DNA from: Palsa-504 sp963847965
GTDB taxonomy: Bacteria > Actinomycetota > Actinomycetes > Streptosporangiales > Streptosporangiaceae
Assembly (NCBI GenBank): GCA_963847965.1
Contig: CAWKCG010000011.1
Span: 1-64,000, forward strand
Direction of reading: 5' to 3'
DNA: 64,000 bases
Numbering within the stretch: position 1 is the first letter of the stretch; every line of letters starts with the position of its first letter. The translations under genes and the position numbers were made by a program. The notes under the pieces are model-generated. The model did no database searches. It saw only the letters and a list, made by a program, of their open reading frames with translations, and was not told the DNA's origin. Positions 33,776 through 41,721 of this stretch are shown one piece after another.

Positions 33776-35305
33776 TTAAAACTGATCGGTAGCAATCAGT
33801 TTGTTTACTGCGGAGATCGCAATGCGGCAGAAGTCGTCATGGGCAGGCGCTTTGAAGCTCAAGCATGCTACTTTGGTGCCGGTAGACGTGTGTCGATCAA
33901 TAATTCCGATGACCTCAATGCAGCCTGTAGCAAGGTCGATATACTGGTTAGCAGAGCTCAACGGAATAGGCCTGGCAACGAGATCCCCGTCGGCCGAGCC
34001 AAGCGGGCAGCCGAGAAATGCCGTGCGCAAACTCTCCTGGAGAACGGCCACGCCTAGAGCGTCCAATGCGAAGCCTTTTTCATCCGGTGCGCTCCAGAGC
34101 TGGCACGTTTGGCTAGTGACGGCGAAGTCTCCGCTCATTGCATCTACGCCAGCACGGCTAACTCCGCTAGTGATCTCCGACTGGTCAGGTAGCAGGACCT
34201 CGCCCGATTCGCGTACGACAATCAGCCATACCAGAATTCCAGGAGGAGCATTACTGGTGGAAGCGGCCAGATTTACGCAATCATAATAAATTCGAAGCCG
34301 CACGAAATCGAACGGCCCATGACTTTTATTCTGCGAGACGCCGCCGACTGACCGGGAATGACCTGACCGCAATCCGGTGGGATTCGAAGCCTCTCGTCCT
34401 TCCGATACCTCGCCACGTGAACGGACGGCACGGTTCTTTCTCTTGACCAAAATGTCGGCAGCCATGGAATGATCCTTGCCGAGGGCATCGGCATTGGTCT
34501 GCTGCATTGCCCTGGCAGCGCGCTGCCGTTCGGCCTGTTCCAGCGCGGAACGCGCCGCCCGCTCCTGCTCGACCCGCTGCCCTTCGGCCTGCTCTCGGAC
34601 GAACCGCCCCACCCGTTCGTGCTGGGCCCGCTCGCGTTCGGCCCGCTCGGACCTTTCCTGCAGGAAGCGCTCGGCCTGCTCTTGTTCGGCCCGCTCCCGT
34701 CCGGCCTCCGCTACCTTCGCATTCTCTTGAGCAGTGTTAGTCGTGGTATGCGCATTGTGGACTATATGGTTCTCGCTAAGTGGTTCATTGCCTTCCGGAC
34801 TGCTGGAATGGCCGCTAGTCATCAGGTGATCGACTACCTTCGCTGACATGCGATGAACCTCGTTGCGGAGCAGCGCCTTAAAGCATGCCCATGCCATGGC
34901 CGAATGCCCGGTCGCAACGCCAACTATAATTCCGCCGACCTCCACGCAGCGCCGTATCAAGCCCAAGGGCTTATCGACGATGTTTATAGGAGCCTCTTGT
35001 ATAATTGAGCTCCAGAAGCTGGCCTCAGGGACGCCGATGCTGGCCAGCAAAACCCCGCTCGGGTCCTTAAGCGCTATTATGTGGATATTACTGTCCAGCG
35101 CCTCAATAAAGTTATCAGCTCGGACTGGACCACTTTCATCTGAGGTTTTCCAGAGATCGAAGAGGGTGTCGAAAATTTTGCTATCGAGTTGGTCGGCGGT
35201 GTACTCGTCAATTGTTCCGTCGACCTCATTGCGGATCCGGACCCTGAAATCTGATACACCAGATTCGCTTGGCTGCTCACCGACCCTGAACAGCAGGCGC
35301 CTCAT
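33776..35305 (-). CDS. Unrecognised protein with duplicated domain flanking a coiled coil
   Basis: A 509-residue protein with no membrane helix or signal. Residues about 15-165 and 335-507 appear to be two copies of one domain: CVEVGGIIVG...ACFKALLRNEVHRMSAKVV in the first aligns with CIEVIGIIDR...LSFKAPAHDDFCRIAISAV in the second, and both end in V-x-x-L-(M/I). Between them residues about 195-270 are a highly charged coiled coil (ERAEQEQAERFLQERSE), followed by a basic linker. Base composition is much nearer 50% G+C than its neighbours, with many A/T third positions, so it was probably acquired. Its ATG overlaps the stop of the small repeat protein by four bases (ATGA). I do not recognise the domain. 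Confidence 0.75.
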   Translation of the reverse strand: MRRLLFRVGEQPSESGVSDFRVRIRNEVDGTIDEYTADQLDSKIFDTLFDLWKTSDESGPVRADNFIEALDSNIHIIALKDPSGVLLASIGVPEASFWSSIIQEAPINIVDKPLGLIRRCVEVGGIIVGVATGHSAMAWACFKALLRNEVHRMSAKVVDHLMTSGHSSSPEGNEPLSENHIVHNAHTTTNTAQENAKVAEAGRERAEQEQAERFLQERSERAERERAQHERVGRFVREQAEGQRVEQERAARSALEQAERQRAARAMQQTNADALGKDHSMAADILVKRKNRAVRSRGEVSEGREASNPTGLRSGHSRSVGGVSQNKSHGPFDFVRLRIYYDCVNLAASTSNAPPGILVWLIVVRESGEVLLPDQSEITSGVSRAGVDAMSGDFAVTSQTCQLWSAPDEKGFALDALGVAVLQESLRTAFLGCPLGSADGDLVARPIPLSSANQYIDLATGCIEVIGIIDRHTSTGTKVACLSFKAPAHDDFCRIAISAVNKLIATDQF

Positions 35306-35559
35306 CCGGACAGACCGGGAGCAGGACTCTCCGAGAAACTGGCCAGCGCCCCACCGGACAGACCGGGAGTGGGACTCTCCGAGAAACTAGCCAGCTCCTC
35401 ACCCGACGGACCGGGAATGGGACTGTCCCCGAGACTGGCCAGCGCCTCACCGGACGGGTCAGGAGTGGAACTCACCACGGAACGACGGCGACGGATCACC
35501 CCAGACAAGGCCCGCGACTGACGCTCCGGTGAGCCCCCACCTCCCTGCTCGACGCCCAC
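35302..35559 (-). CDS. 85-aa repeat-containing small protein
   Basis: GTG 35559 follows a perfect GGAGG. The product has a Gly-rich opening, a basic segment (RALSGVIRRRRSV) and then three and a half 16-residue repeats of the type SPTPGLSGGALASFSE, ending SPAPGLSG. No hydrophobic segment, no cysteine. It is translationally coupled to the 509-residue protein and shares its lower G+C. A modular scaffold, a substrate peptide or a disordered adaptor are all possible; no modifying enzyme is adjacent. Confidence 0.7.
   Translation of the reverse strand: MGVEQGGGGSPERQSRALSGVIRRRRSVVSSTPDPSGEALASLGDSPIPGPSGEELASFSESPTPGLSGGALASFSESPAPGLSG
35306..35475. repeat. Three and a half 48-bp tandem repeats
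   Basis: Units start at 35306, 35354, 35402 and 35450 (partial), each opening CCGGACAGACCGGGAG or a close variant, in phase with the reading frame of the 85-residue protein. Confidence 0.9.
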
Positions 35560-35823
35560 GGCTTACCTCCAACGAGCTGCCCAATCAGCACATACCCAGG
35601 ATCTCCTAACTCAACAACCAGTACGGATCGTCGAGGAAATCGAAGACTTGTTCTGTCGATGACAGTTACCTTGGAATCCGTTCGAGACGTTGCCACCATA
35701 GACAGGTAGCAAGTGCACGTGACCAGCTCGGCCTAGGCCACGCCCGAGCCGTTATGCGTGCTTTCGAGGCCGGTGCGTGGGATGGCACGTATCACGTCGA
35801 CCGCCGACGAACGTCGCGATGCT
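35560..35823. other. Upstream region of the low-G+C cassette
   Basis: An A/T-richer gap that must hold the promoter of the two-gene cassette. No gene, RNA or perfect repeat seen. Confidence 0.35.
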
Positions 35824-36474
35824 TCATTGTCCAAACGCCCACGCAACCATCAGGGGGAACTCTTCTTGCCAGAACGCGTCGCCGTGCGACCCGGGCCGCT
35901 CATTCATGACAACATCCGCACCCGCATCGCGCAGCGCGTCCGCCCAACGAGCCGCATTCTTGAGGAAGAACGGCTCGAGCGTGCCGGCGACAAGGTACGT
36001 GCGCGGAATCGAGCTCGGCATTACACCAGGCGGTCGGTAACCCCCGCCCGGTGAGGCGCAGAAGATCGCGCCGTAGACATCCGGATGCCGGAGCCCGATG
36101 GCGAGCGCGAGCTCTCCGCTCGCCGAGACACCGAACACGGCGGTACGGCCGGCGGGCAGCGCAAGTCCGAAACGCGTCCGCATCCACCGGCGTACGCTCT
36201 CGACGAAGAACCTCTCATGCGCGGCGAACCGTTGCGGGTCAAAGCCCGGTGAGTACTCATGGATCCGCAGCGTCTCATCGGCCAGGCGATGTGCACCGAC
36301 GATCATCGTGGACGGTACGCCGGCCGCCTCAAGGACACCGCCCCACTGAGAAATCAACTGGCCATCACCGGCGAACACAACGGCCTCGGGCGGCTCCGGC
36401 GGGACATACACCGTGACCTCCCGGCCACCGTCGTACTCAAATGTCTCCGTGATGAGCTCTCCTGCGATGGACAT
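35824..36474 (-). CDS. Enterochelin-esterase-like serine hydrolase
   Basis: A 216-residue alpha/beta hydrolase of the esterase D / Fes type. The nucleophile elbow is GVSASG, the acid probably lies in AGTLEPFF, and the histidine in PGSHGDAFW. IHEYSPGFDPQRFAAHERFF is typical of the group that hydrolyses bulky esters. GAGGAGA precedes ATG 36474. No signal peptide, so it acts in the cytoplasm. Single gene, divergent from the DUF4232 protein. Confidence 0.88.
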   Translation of the reverse strand: MSIAGELITETFEYDGGREVTVYVPPEPPEAVVFAGDGQLISQWGGVLEAAGVPSTMIVGAHRLADETLRIHEYSPGFDPQRFAAHERFFVESVRRWMRTRFGLALPAGRTAVFGVSASGELALAIGLRHPDVYGAIFCASPGGGYRPPGVMPSSIPRTYLVAGTLEPFFLKNAARWADALRDAGADVVMNERPGSHGDAFWQEEFPLMVAWAFGQ

Positions 36475-36778
36475 TGTCGAAGTCTCCTCGTCAGTAGCGG
36501 CGGCGGCCCCGTCCGTAGGGGTGAATGTAGCGGGCCGGGCTCAACCGCGGGGGCGATCGAGCGTGCAATGCCCGGCTGATGGAGGCGGTGCCCCGCCTGG
36601 GAGAAACGGCCGCACACGACCAGGCCGGGGATGACCGGCCACGGGCTAGCCGTCATGTCCAGGGACTGAGTTCGTGGAACTCGGGACAACCTCCCGGGGC
36701 GGATCAGGCTCTTTGTCAGCGAAGGGCGAGCGAGGGCAAGCGGGTCAAGCTCGCCGTGCCCATGTGACGGGAGACATC
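36475..36778. other. Intergenic region between esterase and DUF4232 genes
   Basis: Divergent promoter region of about 300 bases. Nothing specific seen beyond the two ribosome sites at its edges. Confidence 0.35.
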
Positions 36779-37339
36779 GTGATCATGAAGACGCGTATCG
36801 CGGTAGCCGTGGTTGGCTGCGCGGCCGCGCTCGCAGCGGGCGCGACGGCAGCACTCGCCAGCCAGGACGCCAGCGCCGCAACGGCAAGGGCGGCGGGAAG
36901 CGCGGTACCACGCTGTGTTACGGAGCAGTTGTCGGCAGGCCTGCATGGGTTCCAGGCGGGCCTGGGCAACCGCGGGCTCATCCTCACCTTGACCAACACC
37001 GGGAACGGGTCGTGCGCCCTTGACGGCTACCCTGACCTGGGACTGGAGAACGCCAGCCGCCACGTCCTGCCGTCCCACACCGATTGGGGCGGCACCTACT
37101 TCGACCCCGATCCCGGCCCGAGCTCGATCGTCTTGTCGCCCGGCGAGACCGCCAGCGCCGACGTCGCCTATTTCTCCGGCACCGGGGGGCCGACCGACTC
37201 GGTGGCGACCTACCTCGAAGTCACTCCGCCCAACGCATATCTGCACCTCACCGTCAGGATTCCCGGCGCGCCAGTGCGCATCGACCGCGGCAGGCTGTAC
37301 GTCACTGCCATGGCGAGGCACACGCCCTACAACACCTGA
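36779..37339 (+). CDS. Secreted DUF4232 protein
   Basis: A protein of about 186 residues with a signal peptide (KTRIAVAVVGCAAALAAGAT, ALASQDASA). The mature part is a single immunoglobulin-like domain: ILTLTNTGNGSCALDGYPDL, the diagnostic L-T-N-x-G-x-x-x-C-x-L-x-G-Y-P motif of DUF4232, and PGETASADVAYFSG. Two cysteines could form a disulfide. GTG 36779 has GGGAG five bases upstream; ATG 36785 is the alternative. Such proteins are abundant, secreted and of unknown function in actinomycetes. Confidence 0.9.
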   Translation: MIMKTRIAVAVVGCAAALAAGATAALASQDASAATARAAGSAVPRCVTEQLSAGLHGFQAGLGNRGLILTLTNTGNGSCALDGYPDLGLENASRHVLPSHTDWGGTYFDPDPGPSSIVLSPGETASADVAYFSGTGGPTDSVATYLEVTPPNAYLHLTVRIPGAPVRIDRGRLYVTAMARHTPYNT

Positions 37340-37453
37340 CACCCACGGCCACTGAGCTGGATGGGCGACACGGCCAGGTGCATGGCCGGGAGATCTCCTG
37401 CGGGGGTGGTTTCACGTTCGTCGTGTACACCGTCCTGGTCCGGGGCGGGCAGC

Positions 37454-38284
37454 TCAGCGCAGCGCCACGGCGAACTCGACGTCCGGCCCGGCTCCCTGGT
37501 TGGCGGGGTTAAAGACCAGCACCATGCGTACGCCGTCGGATGGCTGGCGCTGCTGCTCCGATGCCCAGGCGACCAGGGCTTCGATGGCGACTTCGGCTTC
37601 GGCTGCGTTGTCCCAGATCCCGGGCCTCCCCTGGCCGACAAACGCCTCCTGGTGCGCGGGCTCCGTGCGGAGCGTGAGGTCGGGGAACCTGGCGGCGATC
37701 TCGGCGGCTTGGTCGCTGGGGACAGGCCAGCAGAACTCGACCGGCCCGTCGCTGTCCCCGCTCACCTCGCCGTAGTAAATCGTGAACGGCGCTCCGGCGA
37801 TCCCTTCGACTCGTGCGACGCCGCCGCGGGCCATTCGGTAGATGAAAAACTCCCGGCCTATCTGCATCACCTCGTCCTGATGCGCCCTGCGCATGAGGCT
37901 GAGCAGGCTGCGGGCGGGAATGTCGCGGACGGCGACTTCGTACATGGCGGATTTCTTTCCGTAAAGGCGGTCAACGAGGTAGCCGACCAGTTCCCGCTGG
38001 GCGGCGTGCTCTATCTCGGTCCCGGCCCAGTAGTCCCGGATCTGCTCGGCGGCCGACGCTGGATCCAGCGCCAGCATGTCCCTGATCTGGGCCAGCGGGA
38101 CACCGATCCGGCGCAGCAAGGCCACCACGCGGGCCTGGTCCAGCTGCGTGTCCGCATACCAGCGGTAGCCGGTCGCCGCGTCGACATGGTCCGGCACCAA
38201 AAGCCCGAGTTCGTCGTACAGGCGCAGCGCCTTGGGCGACAGCCGCGAGAGGCGCGAGAACTCACCGATACTGACCAGGCCCAC
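37454..38284 (-). CDS. MerR-family regulator with GyrI-like effector domain
   Basis: A 276-residue regulator. The N-terminal winged helix is classical MerR: SIGEFSRLSRLSPKALRLYD, ELGLLVPDHVD and GYRWYADTQLDQARVVALLR. After a dimerisation helix (about 95-125) comes an AraC-effector/GyrI-like ligand domain (about 130-275: VAVRDIPARSLLSLM...FTIYYGEVSG). This is the BmrR/TipA-like design that activates efflux genes upon drug binding. I take GTG 38284 because GAGGGAG precedes it; the upstream extension is part of rnpB. No efflux gene is adjacent. Confidence 0.9.
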   Translation of the reverse strand: MGLVSIGEFSRLSRLSPKALRLYDELGLLVPDHVDAATGYRWYADTQLDQARVVALLRRIGVPLAQIRDMLALDPASAAEQIRDYWAGTEIEHAAQRELVGYLVDRLYGKKSAMYEVAVRDIPARSLLSLMRRAHQDEVMQIGREFFIYRMARGGVARVEGIAGAPFTIYYGEVSGDSDGPVEFCWPVPSDQAAEIAARFPDLTLRTEPAHQEAFVGQGRPGIWDNAAEAEVAIEALVAWASEQQRQPSDGVRMVLVFNPANQGAGPDVEFAVALR

Positions 38285-38401
38285 GGACGGCTCCCTCGTT
38301 CCGGGCGGGTGCCCGGTCACGACCAGTGTGCGGCTTCCCCAAAGGTGAAGGTCAAGAGCGCGCCCGACGAGTCGGCGCGGACGCAGGCGGGAAAAACGGG
38401 G

Positions 38402-38786
38402 GTGAGTCGGCCTGTAGGCCGGGTTCTGTGCGCCCGCTTTTGGCGGGGCGGCGGTCATCCATCTAGGACTGCCGTTGCCGGCAGCCTCGTGCGGTCTACC
38501 CGCGAGCATCGGGCGGGCCGCCCTCAATCGCTCGCGCAGGAAGCCGCTGGCTTCCCTCTTGACCTTGCTCCGGGTGGGGTTTACCGAGCCACCGCAGTCA
38601 CCTGCGGCGCTGGTGGTCTCTTACACCGCCGTTTCACCCTTACCCCGCTGGCGCGGGGCGGTCTGTTTTCTGTGGCACTATCCCGCGGGTCGCCCCGGGT
38701 CGGCGTTACCGACCACCCTGCCCTGTGGAGCCCGGACCTTCCTCGCCGGGCTTGCGCCCGGCGCGGCCGCCCGGCCGACTCACCCG
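38402..38786 (-). ncRNA. rnpB: RNase P RNA (bacterial type A)
   Basis: The catalytic RNA of RNase P, about 385 bases, read on the minus strand. Universal elements are seen in order: 5' GGGTGAGTCGGCCGG, GAGGAAGGTCCGGGCTCC, ACAGGGCAGGGTG, GGTAACGCC, the CR-II/III stretch CCACAGAAAACAGACCGCC, GGGTAAGGGTGAAACGGC, GTAAGAGACCACC, and near the 3' end ACAGAACCCGGCCTACAGG with GCCGACTCACC closing the P1 helix against the 5' end. The 5' and 3' ends pair perfectly, fixing the limits to a few bases. Confidence 0.97.
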
Positions 38787-38791
38787 CATTC

Positions 38792-38797
38792 AGGATA
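38792..38797 (-). promoter_or_regulatory. -10 hexamer of rnpB
   Basis: TATCCT on the minus strand, ending six bases before the 5' end of the RNA. Confidence 0.5.
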
Positions 38798-38862
38798 CGC
38801 CGAGGACGCCCCGGCCAGGATCGGTGCTAGGCTCCTGGCCGCGCCCTGATGGAGGTGATGGC

Positions 38863-38934
38863 GTGTTCTTCTTGATCCGGGCTGTCGTGAGATGGTTCAA
38901 GCGTCGCAAGCAGCAGGACCAGCCGCCGCAGTAA
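38863..38934 (+). CDS. 23-aa basic small protein divergent from rnpB
   Basis: GTG 38863 follows GGAGGTGAT, an almost perfect anti-16S match. The product, MFFLIRAVVRWFKRRKQQD plus QPPQ, has a short hydrophobic amphipathic start and a basic middle, so it may sit at the membrane surface. TGCTAGGCT (38825-38833) is an extended -10 a short distance upstream. The strong ribosome site argues it is translated; function unknown. Confidence 0.55.
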   Translation: MFFLIRAVVRWFKRRKQQDQPPQ

Positions 38935-38939
38935 CCGCC

Positions 38940-40535
38940 TTAGCCGACCGGGCCGGGAACCTCGGTGGGCAGGTCATCCGGCTGCTCAACGACCGGTGCG
39001 GGGGCGGCGGGCGGGACGCGGGCGGGTGCGAACGCGAGGCCCGCGGCCAGGCCGGCGAGGGGAAGCACGGGGAGCAGGTACCGGTAGTCGAAGTCGGCGA
39101 CCGCGATCGGGGAGACGAGCAGCACGACGCCGGTGACCCACGGCATCATGCTGCCGGTGCGCCGGGACCATACCAGCCGGGGCTGGCGCTGCCGGAGCCC
39201 TTCGATCCGCACCACCCCGCCGAGCCCGGCGAGCAGGATCAGCCCGAGCAGCGGCCCCCAGGTGTAGACGATGTGCTCGTACAGGGCGATCAGGGCTGCG
39301 AACGGCTCGACGATCGTGCTCGGATTGGCGTGCCCGTAGTGCACCGCGTCCTGGTAGGCGGTGCCGCCGGGAATCCACGTGTCCTTTGAAATGCTGGCGT
39401 TGGACGGGAGCGTCTGCGGCTTCAGCGGGAAGTTGTAGTAGGACACCGTGCCTGGGTCCGGGTAGGCATGCCGCGGCCACTCCACCACGAGCGCGAGACC
39501 CTTGATCACCGACTCCGCGTAGCCGAGTGGCTGGGCCTCGACCGCGCGGATGGCGAAGTTCGTCAGAAGTGAGTTGTTGGCGGCGCTCACCGGGCCGCCC
39601 GGCAGGTCCTGGTGGACTTGCGGCGCGTGCCAGATGTAGTCGCCCGGTGCCGTGCGGCTCGACGGCGAGCCGGTGGGGCAGACCTTCAGCTCGTTGGCGG
39701 GCGGCTTGATGACCGAGCACTCGGCGAACGAGGACACCCGTCCCCATAGGTAGAACCCCTCGGACCGGGTCAGGTTGTAGGAGCCGTACCAGTGGTGGAA
39801 ATAGCTCGCGTACGCCGCCACCGGGGCCAGGCAGCCCACGGCGAGGGTGACCGCCGCCAGCCAGCCGCGCCATTTCTTCCAGCCCTGCCTGATCGCGCGG
39901 TAGATCATGAAGACGGGGAACAAGGCGAGCAGGGGCAAGCCTTCACTGCGCACGTCCACCGCGTAGCCGATCAGCAGCCCCGCCACGAGCGCGGTGGGCC
40001 ACGGAGTCCGGTAGCGCCAGAGAATCAGCAGCAGGGCCAGCATGACGAGGAAGGTGAACAGGGCCTCGGCCATCACCATGTGCTCGTCTTCGATCTCGAA
40101 ACCGTCCAGCAGCACCGGCAGCGTGGCCAGCGTGGCCCACAGCTTCGGCACCCCGGCGCGCAGGGCCAGCAGGTAGACCATGACCCCGATGCCCAGCCCC
40201 ATCAGGTGCTGCAGGCCGGTCACCAGCGTGAAGCTGTGGAACGGCAGCAGGATCCGCAGGAACAGCGAGTAGCCCGTGGTCTTGGACAGGTCCGGCCGCG
40301 GCAGCACGTCTCGCAGGAACCGCCAGTAGCCCGTTGCGTTGGACATGCCCGGCCGCAGCGCAGAGCCCACGTAGACGTAGGAGTCGCCGGAGAACCACAG
40401 CGCGCCCGGGTAGCCGATCATCGTCACCAGCCGCAGCACCGCGCCCGCGGCCAGCGCCACCGTGAACTGCGGGTGGCGCGCGACAAGCTCGCGCAGCCGC
40501 CGCAGCAGCGGGGAGCGTGAAATGCCTGCGAGCAC
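38940..40535 (-). CDS. GT39/ArnT-like multi-pass membrane protein
   Basis: A 531-residue polytopic membrane protein. About ten hydrophobic helices and an early extracytoplasmic acidic motif (WFSGDSYVYVG, for the usual D-E/D-x-x-Y) fit GT39/GT-C glycosyltransferases that use polyprenyl-phosphate sugars on the outer face of the membrane. A large soluble loop (about 275-385) follows the eighth helix. GTG 40535 is taken because AGAAGGGATTGGA precedes it. It lies at the end of the minus-strand part of the glycan cluster, so it may transfer a sugar to the exported glycan or a membrane partner. Confidence 0.8.
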   Translation of the reverse strand: MLAGISRSPLLRRLRELVARHPQFTVALAAGAVLRLVTMIGYPGALWFSGDSYVYVGSALRPGMSNATGYWRFLRDVLPRPDLSKTTGYSLFLRILLPFHSFTLVTGLQHLMGLGIGVMVYLLALRAGVPKLWATLATLPVLLDGFEIEDEHMVMAEALFTFLVMLALLLILWRYRTPWPTALVAGLLIGYAVDVRSEGLPLLALFPVFMIYRAIRQGWKKWRGWLAAVTLAVGCLAPVAAYASYFHHWYGSYNLTRSEGFYLWGRVSSFAECSVIKPPANELKVCPTGSPSSRTAPGDYIWHAPQVHQDLPGGPVSAANNSLLTNFAIRAVEAQPLGYAESVIKGLALVVEWPRHAYPDPGTVSYYNFPLKPQTLPSNASISKDTWIPGGTAYQDAVHYGHANPSTIVEPFAALIALYEHIVYTWGPLLGLILLAGLGGVVRIEGLRQRQPRLVWSRRTGSMMPWVTGVVLLVSPIAVADFDYRYLLPVLPLAGLAAGLAFAPARVPPAAPAPVVEQPDDLPTEVPGPVG

Positions 40536-40592
40536 TCCAATCCCTTCTCCGCGCCACCGGACACCCGAGAATAGCACGCAGTTAATTCCCCG

Positions 40593-41705
40593 TTAGGCCA
40601 CCTTCGCCTTCGCCCAGGCTTCCAGCTGGGCGACGAAGGCCCGGGCATCGGCGGGCCAGCCGAGGAAGGCGTGCGCGGCCTCGTGCCCGCGGCGGCCCAT
40701 CTTCGCCCGCAGCGAGGCGTCCCCGGCCAGCTGCAGCACCGCGTCGGCCGCCGCTCGAGGATCGCCGAACGGCACGACCACCCCGCACTCGTAGCGGGTC
40801 ACGAGTTCTACGGCGGACGGCAGGGGCGTGGTCACGACCGGCACGCCGCGCGCCATGTACTCCACGACCTTGGTGGGCATGGAGTGCCGGAAGTTCGGCT
40901 CGTCCTGGAGCAGCGCCAGGCCCGCCACCGCGCCGTCCACCATGGGCAGGGCCCGGTCGTTCGGGACGAAGCCGTGCCAGCGGAGCAGGCCCTCCGCCGC
41001 CGCAGGCTCGATCCGCGCCCTGGCCAGCGCGTCGGCCTCGCCGACGAGCTCTACCGTGATGCGGTGCGGGCGCAGCAGCCCGGCCAGGTCGACCATCTCG
41101 CCGACGCCGCGGTCGAGCGACAGGTGGCCGACGTAGATGACCCGCTGGTCATCACCGGGAGCGGCCGGCGGGGCCGGGGTCTCCGGGACGTAGGTCGTGT
41201 TCGGCACCACCGGGTGCGGCTGGCGGAACCTCGGGACGTACCCCTGCTCGGCCAGGATCAGGTGCACGCGGCGCTCGGCGGTCCGTTCCGCGGTATGCAC
41301 CGCCAGGGCGGCGGCGGGCCGCAGCGGGCGCGGCAGCCAGGGCTTGGTGCTCAGCGCCGCGGCGGTGTCCTCGTGCACGTCCCAGACGGTGGGCGGGCGC
41401 TTCCGGCGCGGGGGCAGGGCCAGGAGCAGCTCGGGATCGTGGATGAGCAGCAGGTCGGCGCCGGCCGCGTGTTCGGCGAGGGCGCGGCGGGCGGCGAGCA
41501 GCGCGCCGAGCCTGCGCCGTCCCACCGCCCGAGGGACGGGCGTTACGCGAAGGTGAGGCACGGGTCGTTCGGGAAGAAGATCCTCGGCACCCACCGGGGC
41601 GATGTAGGTCACCTCGTGGCCGGCGTCGAGCAGGGCCCGGATCTGCCGGTGGTAGATGCGCGCGTCCGCGGGGTGGTGGACGATCGTGCCCACTACCACC
41701 CGCAT
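40593..41705 (-). CDS. GT4-family glycosyltransferase
   Basis: A 370-residue GT-B enzyme. The N-terminal half has the Rossmann start RVVVGTIVHHPADARIYHRQ and LLLIHDPELL; the C-terminal half has RVIYVGHLSLDRGVGEMV and the nucleotide-sugar region FRHSMPTKVVEYMARGVPVV, where E replaces the first Glu of the E-x7-E motif pattern. It would act in the cytoplasm on a lipid-linked intermediate using a nucleotide sugar. GGAG precedes its ATG. Stops 17 bases after the WecC-like gene starts its own 3' flank, so these genes form one minus-strand unit. Confidence 0.9.
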   Translation of the reverse strand: MRVVVGTIVHHPADARIYHRQIRALLDAGHEVTYIAPVGAEDLLPERPVPHLRVTPVPRAVGRRRLGALLAARRALAEHAAGADLLLIHDPELLLALPPRRKRPPTVWDVHEDTAAALSTKPWLPRPLRPAAALAVHTAERTAERRVHLILAEQGYVPRFRQPHPVVPNTTYVPETPAPPAAPGDDQRVIYVGHLSLDRGVGEMVDLAGLLRPHRITVELVGEADALARARIEPAAAEGLLRWHGFVPNDRALPMVDGAVAGLALLQDEPNFRHSMPTKVVEYMARGVPVVTTPLPSAVELVTRYECGVVVPFGDPRAAADAVLQLAGDASLRAKMGRRGHEAAHAFLGWPADARAFVAQLEAWAKAKVA

Positions 41706-41721
41706 CGAGGTCTCCTGCGGG

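Noticed and set aside
35302..35559. A ribosomally made, modified peptide precursor of the FxSxx type
   Set aside because: The ASFSES repeats look similar, but the C-terminus is PAPGLSG rather than FxSxx, and no radical SAM or other modifying enzyme is nearby.
38287..38527. N-terminal extension of the MerR regulator
   Set aside because: This stretch overlaps RNase P RNA, and GTG 38284 has a good ribosome site and the family start.
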